Source: Symsagittifera roscoffensis (lineage: Eukaryota > Xenacoelomorpha > Acoela > Convolutidae). Taken from it: a stretch of 64,000 bases of DNA. The notes below the pieces were generated by a model, which saw only the letters and a program-made list of their open reading frames with translations, made no database searches and was not told where the DNA came from. Shown piece by piece: positions 35,001-46,169 of this stretch. The position numbers were made by a program, and so were the translations under genes. The stretch is taken from NCBI RefSeq assembly GCF_963678635.1, contig NC_087068.1, positions 46,267,785 through 46,331,784 on the forward strand. The letters are read 5' to 3'. The stretch's first letter is position 1, and each line of letters starts with the position of its first letter.

Positions 35001-36302
35001 TTTGAGACCAACTGAAGCGACCCACAGTTCTCTAGATTTGTTTGAAAAACCTCCTCTACTTGTAACCTTTGAAAATGCTTTTACCCAAAAAATTGGATCA
35101 TCGTAGTCGCCTGATGGTCCTATGCTTGAGTTTGAACTTTTGGGAGATCGAGACAACTTCATTGATCTTCAGCGCACTCGTCTTGAAATAGTGCTGAGAC
35201 TTGTACAAAACAACGTAAATATTTTACGAACTCATGCTACCGATGCGGGACTAAGAGACACACCATATTTGGTCAATAACCCGTTTTCATCTTTGTTTTC
35301 AGAATGCACGCTGTCTTTAAATGACGAAAAAATCTCAAAAACCAATGCTAATTTTGCACATAAAAGTTTTATTGAAACTGAAGTTTCTCACGGTAAGGAC
35401 GCAAAAAAACATTGGGTTGCTTGCCAAGGCTATTATTATGAGGATAGCCCAGCAAATATGGATGGTACGGCTGGGAGAGCTGTTGATGTTGCAGAACGTA
35501 AACGTCTTGTAGCAGCTTCGGCCGAGTTGAGATTGTTTGGTAAAATAGCATGTGACTTCTTGTCTTGTGACAAGCATTTAATAAGTGGTGTCACTGCCCG
35601 TCTTTCTCTGAGTTGTTCTCCTAAGACTTTGTTGTTATGTCAGAGGACAATGGTAAACATTACCAAGTTCAAATCACTGAAGCTAACTTATATGTGCGAA
35701 AAATGACAGTGACAGACTTTGTGTTGTCATCGATAGAAAAAACGCTGCTGAAAAGCCCAGCAATTTATAATTATATCGAAGTCCTACCACAAACATTTCT
35801 GGCCACTACATGAGTACAAAGCTGGCGTCAAGAGGATGTTTTCGCGAAAGAGCCAGTACGAAGAATGATTGTGGCAATGAGTACAAATTAGGCTTACTTG
35901 GGCACAAATAGATCGAATCCTTTTCATTACCAAAAATTCAGATTGAATGAAATCATTGTGTACAAGAACGGGCTACCTATTGCAGGTACTCCAATAGCTA
36001 CGACAGATATCAAAAGAATTTACTTTAACACATTGGAAGCTCTGGATTTTGTTTTCAACAATAGTCATGGAATCAGTCTGGCTAATTATAGCAATCTTTA
36101 TTTTGGGGCATTTGATCTTATATCTACCCAGGAGGCTTCACATGACTTTATTCATCCTGAATGATCAATTGCACATTATCCGTGGAGCTTAAATTCGAAG
36201 CTCCACTTGCTGGGAATATTGAGTTACTTTTCATGGGAGAGCGCGCATCAACAGTATACGTCCGTTCTGACAGAAAAATTGCCAAAAATACTCTCATGAC
36301 TT

Positions 36303-36303
<1 letters not shown>
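34990..36303 (+). pseudogene. MCP: Major capsid protein (double jelly-roll type), copy 2
   Basis: THSSLDLFEKPPLLVTFENA is the N-terminal motif. Then a TAG at 35104-35106, GPMLEFELLGDRDNFIDLQ, PYLVNNPFSSLFSECTLS and NANFAHKSFIETE. After 35706 the frame changes: the TVTDFVLSSIEKTLL segment, TNRSNPFHYQKF, GLPIAGTPIATTDIKR, and finally LKFEAPLAGNIELLFMGE and SDRKIAKN to the TAG at 36301-36303. At the position of the copy 1 ATG the codon is ACG (34990-34992), and no other ATG precedes the homology, so the start codon seems lost. Confidence 0.82.
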
Positions 36304-36307
<4 letters not shown>

Positions 36308-36365
<58 letters not shown>

Positions 36366-36376
36366 GGAGAGAGAAA
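36308..36376. repeat. GA microsatellite
   Basis: An almost uninterrupted run of GA dinucleotides with a few A or G interruptions, between the capsid stop and the protease start. Confidence 0.95.
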
Positions 36377-36393
36377 GAGTAAGAAACGGTAAA

Positions 36394-36839
36394 AATGGAC
36401 AATGCTCAGATATATGAGCTCATCAATCGATGCAAACATTTAAAGTATCGATTTGAAGGTATTGGACCAGCTAATTGTCCATTGGCGTTGAAAAACGACC
36501 AAAACGTTTTTAAATGTGAACGCATCAAACTCTGATCAACCGGGTACTCATTGGTTACTGTTTGCTTGAGCTGATGGACAAGTTTTCTTCGCTGATCCCC
36601 TTGGACAAAAACTAACAATGTATCCGAACGTATACAAATATGCGAGACGCTTCATGAGTTTACATGACGGTGAAATTAATCAAATACTGATGAACAGACC
36701 TATTCAATCAGCAAACTTAGTTTTATATGGACTTTATTGTGTTTACGTTGTCCATTTGATAATAACATCTAGATTTCCTCTAGGACTTAAAGTGAATGAT
36801 CATGATTTGATGCGATTTGCAAAACATATGTTGATATAA
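36394..36839 (+). pseudogene. PRO: Adenain-type cysteine protease, copy 2
   Basis: Same position after the capsid gene as in copy 1. It starts MDNAQIYELINRCKHLKY. A frameshift near 36505-36515 is followed by NASNSDQPGTHWLLF with the catalytic His and its Trp, a TGA at 36567-36569, VFFADPLGQ with the acidic residue, and IQSANLVLYGLYCVYV. In the last motif the catalytic cysteine position is TAT, tyrosine (36726-36728), where copy 1 has Cys in MCGAFC. So the copy is broken and has also lost its nucleophile. Confidence 0.8.
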
Positions 36840-37011
36840 TTGATTTGATGTTATGAAGTGATTTAATTTATATTTTTTTCAAACTTTTTTGTTCCAATAT
36901 CTAAGTCAGGGGGTTCTAGAGCAATCTTGTTAACAAAAAAAACATCAAAATTCAAAAGTCTCCTGGAAATTTTTTATATCGAGTCCCAAAAAAATATTGA
37001 GGCATGGATCG

Positions 37012-37730
37012 CTACGCTCCTTGGGAACGCCTCTCGCTGGTGTAGTCAGATTTTTTTTGGGTTTGATTAAATAAAAAGGAAAACAGATTTAAAAATTTGA
37101 ATTTTTTTTCCATAATAAATTTAACAAACAAAGTTTTTGAATCAATCTCTAAACGACCATACCCACTCAGAATAATATCAATAATTTTAGAAAACTCGGC
37201 GGCATTGTCACCATTCAAAATATTAATGAAGCGTTCAATTGTTACATTAGTGATTAAATCAGTTTGAGTTTGAATGGATCGAGTTTGTGAAGCAAAGCAA
37301 ACTTGTGGCAATCTTCTTCGTAGAGGAGCACTGCCAATGTCAGTTGAGTTGTTAATAGAATTGTTGTAGTTGACAGCAATTTTTAATTATTCCATCAGGG
37401 ATCCCGATAGGTGAAGTTTACTGCAACCCAATACTGGATGCTTGAAAGATGAGAGTAGACAAGCTACAGCGAAAGTGGTTGAGGTCATCTTGTTCACTAC
37501 GTCGACACAATCTTTGGTTACTTCGATGAGAACATGGATGTGGGGTTGGTCATTGTCGAGCAATTGGGCGCAAGACTCGTTCTGAATTGAATGGGTTGCA
37601 AATGCAAAAATTGTGTTTAGAGGGAGTTGTGAGGCGTCGGGTTCGTTGTTCAGAATGAAAAATTTTAAAATTCTTTCGAATTTTTTTTAAAAATAAATTC
37701 AGGCAACTGCTCATACATTGCTTCAACCAT
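37012..37730 (-). pseudogene. Unknown gene on the opposite strand
   Basis: From ATG 37730 the frame reads MVEAMYEQLPEFIFKK, shifts once in an A-run near 37685, and then runs to 37012 with one TAA near 37390. Pieces include IFAFATHSIQNESCAQLLD, HIHVLIEVTKDCVDVVNKM and NVTIERFINILNGDNAAEF. About 235 codons with only two breaks make chance unlikely. I do not recognise a family. It is the only minus-strand gene candidate in copy 2. Confidence 0.45.
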
Positions 37731-38316
37731 TCTGCTAGTTAACTCAAATTATTCAAACGTTTTTTTCTGTTTCAGGCATCTCTACACTTTTTATTATTCG
37801 AGTATTCATCATCCGCATCGTTTTCATCACCACTTTCAGCAAGTTACATTTATCTATTACAAAAACCTTCGGGTCTAATAGGGAACATTTCAGTAGTTTT
37901 AGATGTTTATGAGGCAAAAAAAGTTTTATTGCACTGATAACTTTTGTTTGACAAAACCTAATTAAAACATAAATCATGATATGATTCGCCTTTAGGTACA
38001 CCCACAATGTCTTTGAAGTCTAAATTTTCATGTCATTTTGCCCTGAGGATATAATAAAAAAAAAGACGCCACGTGGTTTCTTTGAAGTATAGATCTTAAG
38101 TATGTCCGTCTTGTCACACATATGCTAAACACCTCCATAAAACATATTAAAAAGTTGTAGGGCACACCTTTAGACCACCCACAACCGTAACCACCACCCA
38201 CACACCCTCTTACTTTATTCAAACTTATATGCTAATTATTTTCATTCTCGCATTCTCATTCAAACAACTCAGTTGAAACTCAGCTCTCAAAGAAAGACAA
38301 AACTCAAGTTCTAACC

Positions 38317-38943
38317 ATGACGAGTCCTCTGCAAGTAATTTCTACTTCGGAAACTGAGCGAACTATAATATACCAAACCTACATGAGAGAAACGGTCGTC
38401 ATTGTACAGCAAGAACGGGAGAGAATGCCATCTCCATTCAACGACTTGGCACGTCGACCCTCAGACCAGGAGTATCGCGATTGGACTACTCAAAGCCTTA
38501 TGATGCTTCCCAATTATTTACTCGACCAGATCACCATTCTGCGTCAGAGCAGGAAAAGTAATTTTGACAGCTCCACAGAGACCAAATCCTATCCTGCTTT
38601 GGACAAGACTGACATCAACAACCCCGGATATCTCAAACAATCACCTCGAAAAATTCTTTTTCGCTACGATTGCGAGACGATTCCCTTGTACGAAAACCAG
38701 GAAGGGTACTTTAGGGACTTGGCAGAGCGTGCATCCTACTGGGACATCGAGTCAACGACGTCAATCTCCTCTCCTCCGGACTCAACTGCAGACGTGACAA
38801 CGATAACAACACCGATCAGATCTGTGTCACAACCCTCCGACGAAGATTTTGAATCAGCTGGTCCTAAAAACATTCCAGAGACGCCGCCAGTAGCAACATG
38901 CTATGCGCCCAAAAAGCGTAAAGTTGTATTCAATCCATTTTAA
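38317..38943 (+). CDS. Intact unknown protein ending in a classical nuclear localisation signal
   Basis: An uninterrupted frame of 208 codons from ATG to TAA. The N-terminal half is polar with possible helix (YMRETVVIVQQERERMPSPF; DWTTQSLMMLPNYLLDQI). The middle is Ser/Thr/Pro-rich and probably disordered. The end is CYAPKKRKVVFNPF, which contains the exact SV40-type signal PKKRKV. A polyadenylation word AATAAA lies at 39181. No domain was recognised. It sits between the virion block and the polymerase. Being open amid broken neighbours suggests either youth or selection. Confidence 0.6.
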   Translation: MTSPLQVISTSETERTIIYQTYMRETVVIVQQERERMPSPFNDLARRPSDQEYRDWTTQSLMMLPNYLLDQITILRQSRKSNFDSSTETKSYPALDKTDINNPGYLKQSPRKILFRYDCETIPLYENQEGYFRDLAERASYWDIESTTSISSPPDSTADVTTITTPIRSVSQPSDEDFESAGPKNIPETPPVATCYAPKKRKVVFNPF

Positions 38944-40877
38944 GAAAACTTTCAAAAACTGTTTGCTATTTTTAAAAATGTTTTGATTTATTAAAATTAT
39001 GGAATCTGTTGCTTTCGCTTTGTAACATATCAGTTTGATTTCTGTTTGTATATATATGTATATATTTTATTATTTCTGTGTCAATTGAGTAAATTAAATT
39101 TGAGTGTATTGTTTTCAATCAAACTCAATCGATAAGAAAAATCAAGAAAGAGATAGATAGAGTATCAGGTATAATGTTCCAATAAAATCTTTTAATTTTG
39201 AAATAGATAAAGTTTTGTTACAATCGAATAACTGCAGGACACCCTTTGTTTCCCAATATGACCAAAAAAAATCATAGCAAACCATTGATAACAAAATTTT
39301 AGATTAATGTTGAATTTTGAAAATTTGTTTAATTTTTCTTTTTCATCCCAAAAATATTCACAAGTCATTTTTTACTCTACCAACAGTCTAGTTGAACAAT
39401 TATTGATCCCTATGACTGGCCCTATTATAGAAGAACAAAAATGGTCCACTTTACCAAGCGTCTTTGTTTATCAGATCAAAAATTATCGGTTTCAGAACCT
39501 TGAATTAGTCAAAATCCTATTTTTAGCAAAATATGAAAAAGTTCAAAAAAAACAATTTTTGCAAAAGAAATCAGCAAAATCTTTTATTCCGAACTAGAAA
39601 ACTTGACGCTCTGAACCTATGGTTCTACGCAAATCAAATGGTTCGCTTTTGTTAAGTTATAAAAAATTTTACTTTTAATTTAGTTCAAAATTCCGAATTT
39701 CAAAAAAATGAAATTTCACCGCGATGGAGTTGTTTTTAAGCAAAAATAATGCGTTTTTCGCGGATCAGGGATATTGGTTCAGGGATGTTGATGGTTACAA
39801 AACACATTTGAATTTCATCTCGGTTCACGTTCTAGACACCCAAGTGAAAATTTCACTTTTTCGAATATCGCCTCTAGTGAACTTCAGAAAGTCTTTAAAT
39901 GCGTCGTTAATCTTTCCTGATCGGTGGGAACCATAATTAAACATTAGACAACAATAAAAAATATTTTTTTTTTTTTTCGATTTTTTCAAATTTTTTCAAA
40001 CTTTTACATAAATTTTCAACAAAGTTTTTTCGTCTCAATTTTAGCTTCTAGCAAAAATTTGCTATACCACCTTGTTGCCCTACCATAGGGGAACAGAAAC
40101 TTTTCTGAAAATCGTTCTGATTGGCTATTTGAACATAATCTAGCGTGTGTACACTCTTTCCTGGTCGACTGCTTGCAAAACTGAACAATTTCAAGCTAGA
40201 TACATAGAAAATTGCAGTTTTAGTTTTTTAACTTTTTTTCAAAATTTTCTCATTTTTGTACTTCGCAATTATAAGTTTTTTATCTCGTTTATTGACTGCA
40301 ATTATAAAATTGCTAGGCTACTGTTTTAACTTGTCACAGGACAACAGAAAAGGTCCCCATGGTGAACTGTCCATCTTATTCAGATCAAAAGTTATTGTGT
40401 TCAGAACTGTATTCAGTCAATTCCAAGCAACCCTGATAGAATAAATTTCCTTCTTTCACCGTAGTGGTTAGCTCTAATTCCTTTTATATACCTGCCTACA
40501 GCAATATTAGTGACTTCAAACTAAGTGTACTAGGGGATAGATGTTTAAGCAAGACTTGAAAATAAATCTATATACTTGAAAGGAATTAGTCAAACCACCA
40601 AGTCTTAGTAATAATTTTTTCCTTAACAGGACTGATTAATGTAACCGAAAAGGAAAATAAAACCTCTAATAGACAACTATAACTCACCTACGCTTGTGGT
40701 TGGAAAACAATTAAGATTTTAACCCCAAACTAAAAATTCACTTTTGTTTTTTGCTTTCTGAATTTCAGCAGTTCTTGATTGAAACAAAAAATCTTTTTCA
40801 AAAACTTTCTTCTGATAAATCAGACCAGTTTGAATAATTCTCAACTCATAAACTTTCGAAAGAAAATCAACAAAACA
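38944..40877. other. Non-coding stretch between two copy 2 genes
   Basis: AT-rich, with open frames up to 96 codons that lack motifs. It includes AATAAA at 39181-39186 after the 38317 gene and a T-run near 39962. A CTTTATATACC word at about 40482 could be a TATA-like site but has no supporting context. Confidence 0.4.
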
Positions 40878-42146
40878 ATGCCTAATTCTTCTAAAGCTAA
40901 AACAATTCTCGCATGTCATCTGTGTGATGCGGTTCTGGGCTCTGCTAAAAACCTTCGACGTCATAAGAAGACAGTCCACAACCTTCATGCGCCGATTGCA
41001 GCCGTCAGAGTCAAATGCGATGACTGCCTTGAGGAGTTCAGTTCGGTGGCTGAAACTATTCAGCACATTGAAATAGATCACGGTAAATCAGCAAACAAGC
41101 ACTGTGCAATTTGCAGAACAGTGTTTATGAGCTTGGAAAAATATCAGAGTCACATGAACAACCGCTATGGACTTCCAGTCTGGGATTCGGATGCTGGCTC
41201 TACTTCAACCGGTGGTGGAGGTGGTGGTAGCAATGAGACTATCGCCATCGAAGCTTCATCAACAACGCGAGTACCTCAAAGCACTCGGTCAATTTTGACT
41301 GAGAATCAAACCGCTTTCAATGGCAATTTGAAGAATTATCAACTAAATTTTGACGAGAATGAAATCAACCTGCTCAATTTTGTGATGCGAAACAAAGAAG
41401 TCATTGATGACTTCATATTCGAGCACTCGCAAAACGGATCAATTAAGGTGCAATTCTCAGTTGAAGTGAGCTTGATGAAACAACTCACCGTGGAAAACGA
41501 CGAAGAAACCAATGTTGAAAAAATCACACTTTTCGTGAACACCGAGATGGTACGTGTCAATTATGGTGGGCTGTAACAGGGGCAGTACATTGAGATGATT
41601 GAACATATGCTCAACTCAATCAACTGCTTCGCTTCTCATGGAAGTGGGTTGATAATCGAAAGAATTTCGAAAGTAACTATCAATTTAGCTTAACTGTCTC
41701 CAATGCGCGCAGGAAGCTACTTGCCGCTAACCCTTGGTCTTAAAAAACAGAACTTCAACCTTGTAAATATACAAACAAAGAAGAACGATAATGCTTTCTG
41801 TATTGCTTCATTGCAGCCTATCACCTCAAACATGGCTCACCTCTATACGCATCTTCTCAGGCATACCGAAAGAAGACCAAATGTACAACGTATAAAGAAG
41901 AAGACAGCGAAGACAAAGACAGCGATGATGATGAAGTAAAAGGAGAGTCTGAAAGGATGTTGTCGTCGTTGCCGTCAACGACAATCAAGATGAAGGGAAC
42001 ACGGAACCCCCACAAAGGCAACCAGATGCAAAACAGCGAGAGATTAAACAGATAGTGAAGATTCAAGGAGATTTTGAGATGCCAATGAGCATTCTGGAAA
42101 TAGGAAGATTCGAAAGATTGAACAATGTTCAAATCAACGTATTTCG

Positions 42147-42269
42147 GTAATTTTATTTGACATTTCAAATTTTTTCCATAAATTTTTTCTATTAAAAAAA
42201 AACAAAAATCAACCATGACCTAGAAGTTTATTCCATTTCATATAAAGTAAACTTTTTTTTCTGATTTAG
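42147..42269 (+). other. Probable 123-bp intron in copy 2 polymerase
   Basis: NVFCG|GTAATT leads to CTGATTTAG|GTACC; the codon CG+G restores Arg and the frame continues into YQSEELIP. Copy 1 reads straight through the same residues (NVFLYEKGDLVP) without any intron. Confidence 0.75.
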
Positions 42270-44819
42270 GTACCAGTCAGAAGAGCTGATACCAATCCGG
42301 ATTTCAATAGAGCTAAATTGTACATTTGTGATGGAATTGCTGCTTCTTTCCGACGGTTCTGCATATCACTATGTGCTAATCAACGACCTGACAAAGCTGG
42401 TCAACTTTATTCGTAAAAGAGCACCACGCGACAGAAATGAAATCTGCCGAAATTGCTCCCACACTTGCACTTCCAACGACATTCTACGTCGACACCAAGA
42501 AATTTGCTATCGACAAGATGGCATTGAAATCACGATGCCCGAGCCCGACAACATGTGTTTAAACACTTTGGTGCACGATTGTTTGTACCACGTGTAGTAT
42601 ACTTCGACTTGGTGTCATTAATTGTACCCGTAGCTGGCCCAGAGCCTGACAACGAAAAAGCGAACACTCGCCTTATCAAAAATTACCAGAACTGTGGGTA
42701 TGCATTCGCAGCTGTAGAATTAGGAAACCCCGAGGTGGTCAAGTTCGAGTTGAAAAGGGGACCTGACATTATCGAACATCTGTTACTGAGCTTGGAAACG
42801 CTTGCGAAGGAAGTTTACATTGAAAAAAGAAGACATTACGCGTTCACGGGGCAAAGAGAAAAAAAGAAAAGAAGATATATCCGAGTGCTGGATATGCGAA
42901 TTGCCTTTTGCACGGGGTGAGGAAAAGGTATTAGACCACTGTCACTATACCAACAAGTTTCTCGTGTGGGCACATAATACATGCAACATCAACCGCAAGA
43001 CAACCAATTTCATTCCTGTAGTTGCCCACAATCTAGCAAACTATGACCTACATTGTATCATTCGAGCATTGAATAAAAGCAACCCACTCAATGTCTTCTC
43101 TGTCATACCGAGCACCGAAGAAAAATTCATCTCAATGACCATATCGGTATGGATCAAAACGTTCTACGATAAAAGTGGAAAATTTAGAAATGTGTTTGAG
43201 AATCTGAGATTTATCGACTCCTACAAGTTCATGCAACCTTCCTTATCAACGCTCGTTAATAATTTGGAAAATTTCTTCAAAGCGAAAGGACATTCAATGG
43301 AGAAAATCGATCTTTTGAAACGAAAAGGTTTCTACCCCTACAGCTACATTGATAGTTTCAAGAAATTCAATGAACCGCGATTACCCGCCCGAAGACTGTG
43401 GACGAATAGCCTAGCCGGTGGTGAGGTCGGTGTCGATCGATCAGAGTTTAACCATGCAATCATCGTTTTCAGTATATTCGGCTGTAATTCAATTGGTGAC
43501 TACTACGACCTGTACCTCTCTACCGATGTGCTGTTACTTGCTTCTGTGTTCGAAGCTTTTCGATCCGTGTGCTATGAAACATATGGAGTCGATTGCGCGC
43601 ACTATTATACCGCAAGTAACTTGGCGGGGGATGTGTTCCTTAAAGTCTGCCGAGCAGATCTTCGATTGCTAACCGAGCGCGACCACCTTCACTTAGTAGA
43701 GAGGATGATTCGTGGTGGAATGTCGTCTGTATATGCCCGAAAATACTGGAAAGCCAACAACCAGTATCTTGACGACCACGATAAAATCGAGGAAAATTCA
43801 TTCATCGTAAACATCGACGCAAATAATCTCTACAGAGGTTTTATGCAAAATTACTCGTTGCCCTTAAACGATTTCGAATGGGCGGACGACTCGGTGGATA
43901 TACCTAAACTAGTACTGGCGGAAGAGGATAGTGAGTGGGTAACCTAGCGGAGGTAGATATCGAGTTCCCAGACGAGCTCCATGACTACTTCAAAGACTAT
44001 CCTCCCGCGCCATCAAAAAAAAATTGTATAGATACCTGACTTGAGTACCGATCAAGTGGAAATGATGGGCAAATTAGGTATCACCAGTCTACCCAAAATG
44101 CCTAAGCTTATACAGTCTCTACAAGAAAAGTCAGGATATTTTTTGCATTGTCTGACCCTTCAGCTTTACATACAATTAGGTGTGAAGTTGACTCACCTTC
44201 ATAGAGTGCTGCAATTTCGACAGTGTAAATGGATGGCCCCTTTTGTACAGATGAACATTGAGCTAAGAAAGAAGGCTAGGAACATTTTTTGAGGAAAGTT
44301 TTTATAAGCTCATAAAAAACTCATCTTTCGACAAGACGATGGAAAGCAAACGAAACAGAACAAAAATGAGTATAGTGCGTAACGAAACCGAGCTACTGCA
44401 AAAGTCGTGCCAGAGCTCATTGAATTCATTCCAATTTATACACGAAGTCTTTGCTACAATAACATTCAAACCGAGCTCAATCCAGTGGGATAAGCCAACG
44501 ATCGTTGGCGCAGTAGTATTAGACATTGCAAAAAAATACATGTTCGAAACCCACTACGTGCAAGTGAAGCCAAACTTTAATCTTGAGCTATTGTACACCG
44601 ATACTGATAGTTTTAATTATATGATAAAATGTGACGATATATACGAGGAACTAAAAGAAATGGGACACTTGTTTGACTTCTTGAACTATCCCAAACAATC
44701 ACCACTGTATAATGAAACCCACAAGAAACAGGTGCTAATGTTCAAGGAGGGGATGGGTGGAGACTTGATAGAAGAATTTGTAGCAGTCAAACCGACATTA
44801 TTTTCTCTAAAACTCAAAA

Positions 44820-45000
44820 GTAAGTGGTAAAAACTAATCAAATTCCACAAACCCAATGACAGAAAAATAATTAAATTTGGTTGGCACATTTAATACCTTT
44901 CACAATTTTCTTTTTTTTTTGCTTTTATGATAATTTGTTGATTGCGTACAGTAACAGAGCTCATTTTAAAAAAAAATATCTGTTTTTTGTTTTGTTTTAG
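44820..45000 (+). other. Probable 181-bp intron in copy 2 polymerase
   Basis: Canonical donor AAA|GTAAGT and a pyrimidine-rich acceptor TGTTTTAG. Phase 1: A plus AT restores an Asn codon before RSNKVSAKG. Same position and phase as the copy 1 intron at 18934. Confidence 0.82.
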
Positions 45001-46169
45001 ATAGGAGCAACAAAGTCTCAGCGAAAGGAATCTTTTGGTATGCACAAAAACAGCTGACACATGATCGCTTTAAGGACGCCCCATTCAACCACAGAAAATT
45101 TCGAGTTAAAAACACGAGCATCAGATCGAAAAAACACGAGCTACAAATTTTCAACATAAATAAATTAGCGTTAACAGCTTTGGACAGAAAGAGATTCCTC
45201 CTCGGTGACCTGGTAATCTGTTTGCCTTTTGGTCACTTTTTGACCCGCGAAGATGAATTTAATAACCAAATTTTACTGGACGACTGGGATGGTAGTTTAG
45301 AAAATAACCCTTGTTTCTCTTCGAACACCATTTTCGATAACTTTAATACACAGCCAATTCAATGAGAAATAAATATTAATGACTCGGACTGGTCACCGCA
45401 GACCCAGGACTGTATAACAGAAAGAAATACACTAAGAAAGAATTGCGTGAAGATTGGGCTGGCAGTTCTAAAACTGTAGATAAACCTTACCCAAACAATC
45501 CTTAAATTGCGTTCGAGGCTCAAGAAGAACGTGACAATACTATGGTTGCTGACGGAAGTAGCAGTGAATTAGATAATACCAGTTCGGAGAGTGCAAATAA
45601 CTCTCCAGTAATTGCCAAGAAAAGTAGAAGGGTTTTAAACCGCTCCCAATTAGACAATGATTAATTAACTAAAATAACTTTTTATATTTGATTTACCCCA
45701 CTCTGATTAATATTTTGCTTGTAATATTTGTAAAGCTTAATTTGCAAAAAAAAACCATACCCAAATTTATATTTCATTTGTAAAATAAGCTCATTTTAAT
45801 TTCATACTTACCACAATCAGTAATAGACCATTCGTTTCTATAATTTGTCCGGTTAAATTTCGGCAAATACCACTTGTCTTTGTTTCCAATTAAGTTCTAC
45901 TCGCCGCTATAAATTCAATAAACCAACGCAACGGAAGAAATTTGATTTAGCCAAGCAAAGTAATTCCATACACCAAAATAGAATTCGAAGCTGGAAAGAA
46001 ATGTTCCTGCAAAACTAAAGGGAAATGTTAGCGGTCAATGACGGCGGCAAAATATCATGCATTCTGAAGGAATGAAAGTAGGAAAAGAATCATGAATGTA
46101 AAAGGACTGAGAAAAAGAACGTAAAAAATTAAGGATCTTACTTTAATTATCCGCCAGGATCTAGAAAGT

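Larger units (their letters stand above)
40878..45664 (+). pseudogene. POLB: Protein-primed DNA polymerase B with N-terminal zinc fingers, copy 2
   Basis: From ATG 40878 come three C2H2-like fingers (CHLCDAVLG..., CDDCLEEFSS..., CAICRTVFMS...), a Gly-rich linker, and AFNGNLKNYQLNF, the family N-terminus. Next: HGSGL, an acidic stretch, FERLNNVQINVF, an intron, CRNCSHTC...H...C, YFDLV (exonuclease I, Glu changed to Val), CWICELPFARG and DHCHYTNKF, HNLANYDLH, ASNLAGDVF, DANNLYRG (motif A), NSSFDKTME (motif B altered), YTDTDSF (motif C), a second intron and NKLALTALDRKRFL. Stops at 41574 and 41691; frame changes near 41940, 42555, 42850, 43940, 44035 and 44290; the tail ends AKKSRRVLNRSQ. Confidence 0.87.

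Noticed and set aside
36248-36439. Ser/Leu-rich minus-strand frame
   Set aside because: Translation of the GA microsatellite.
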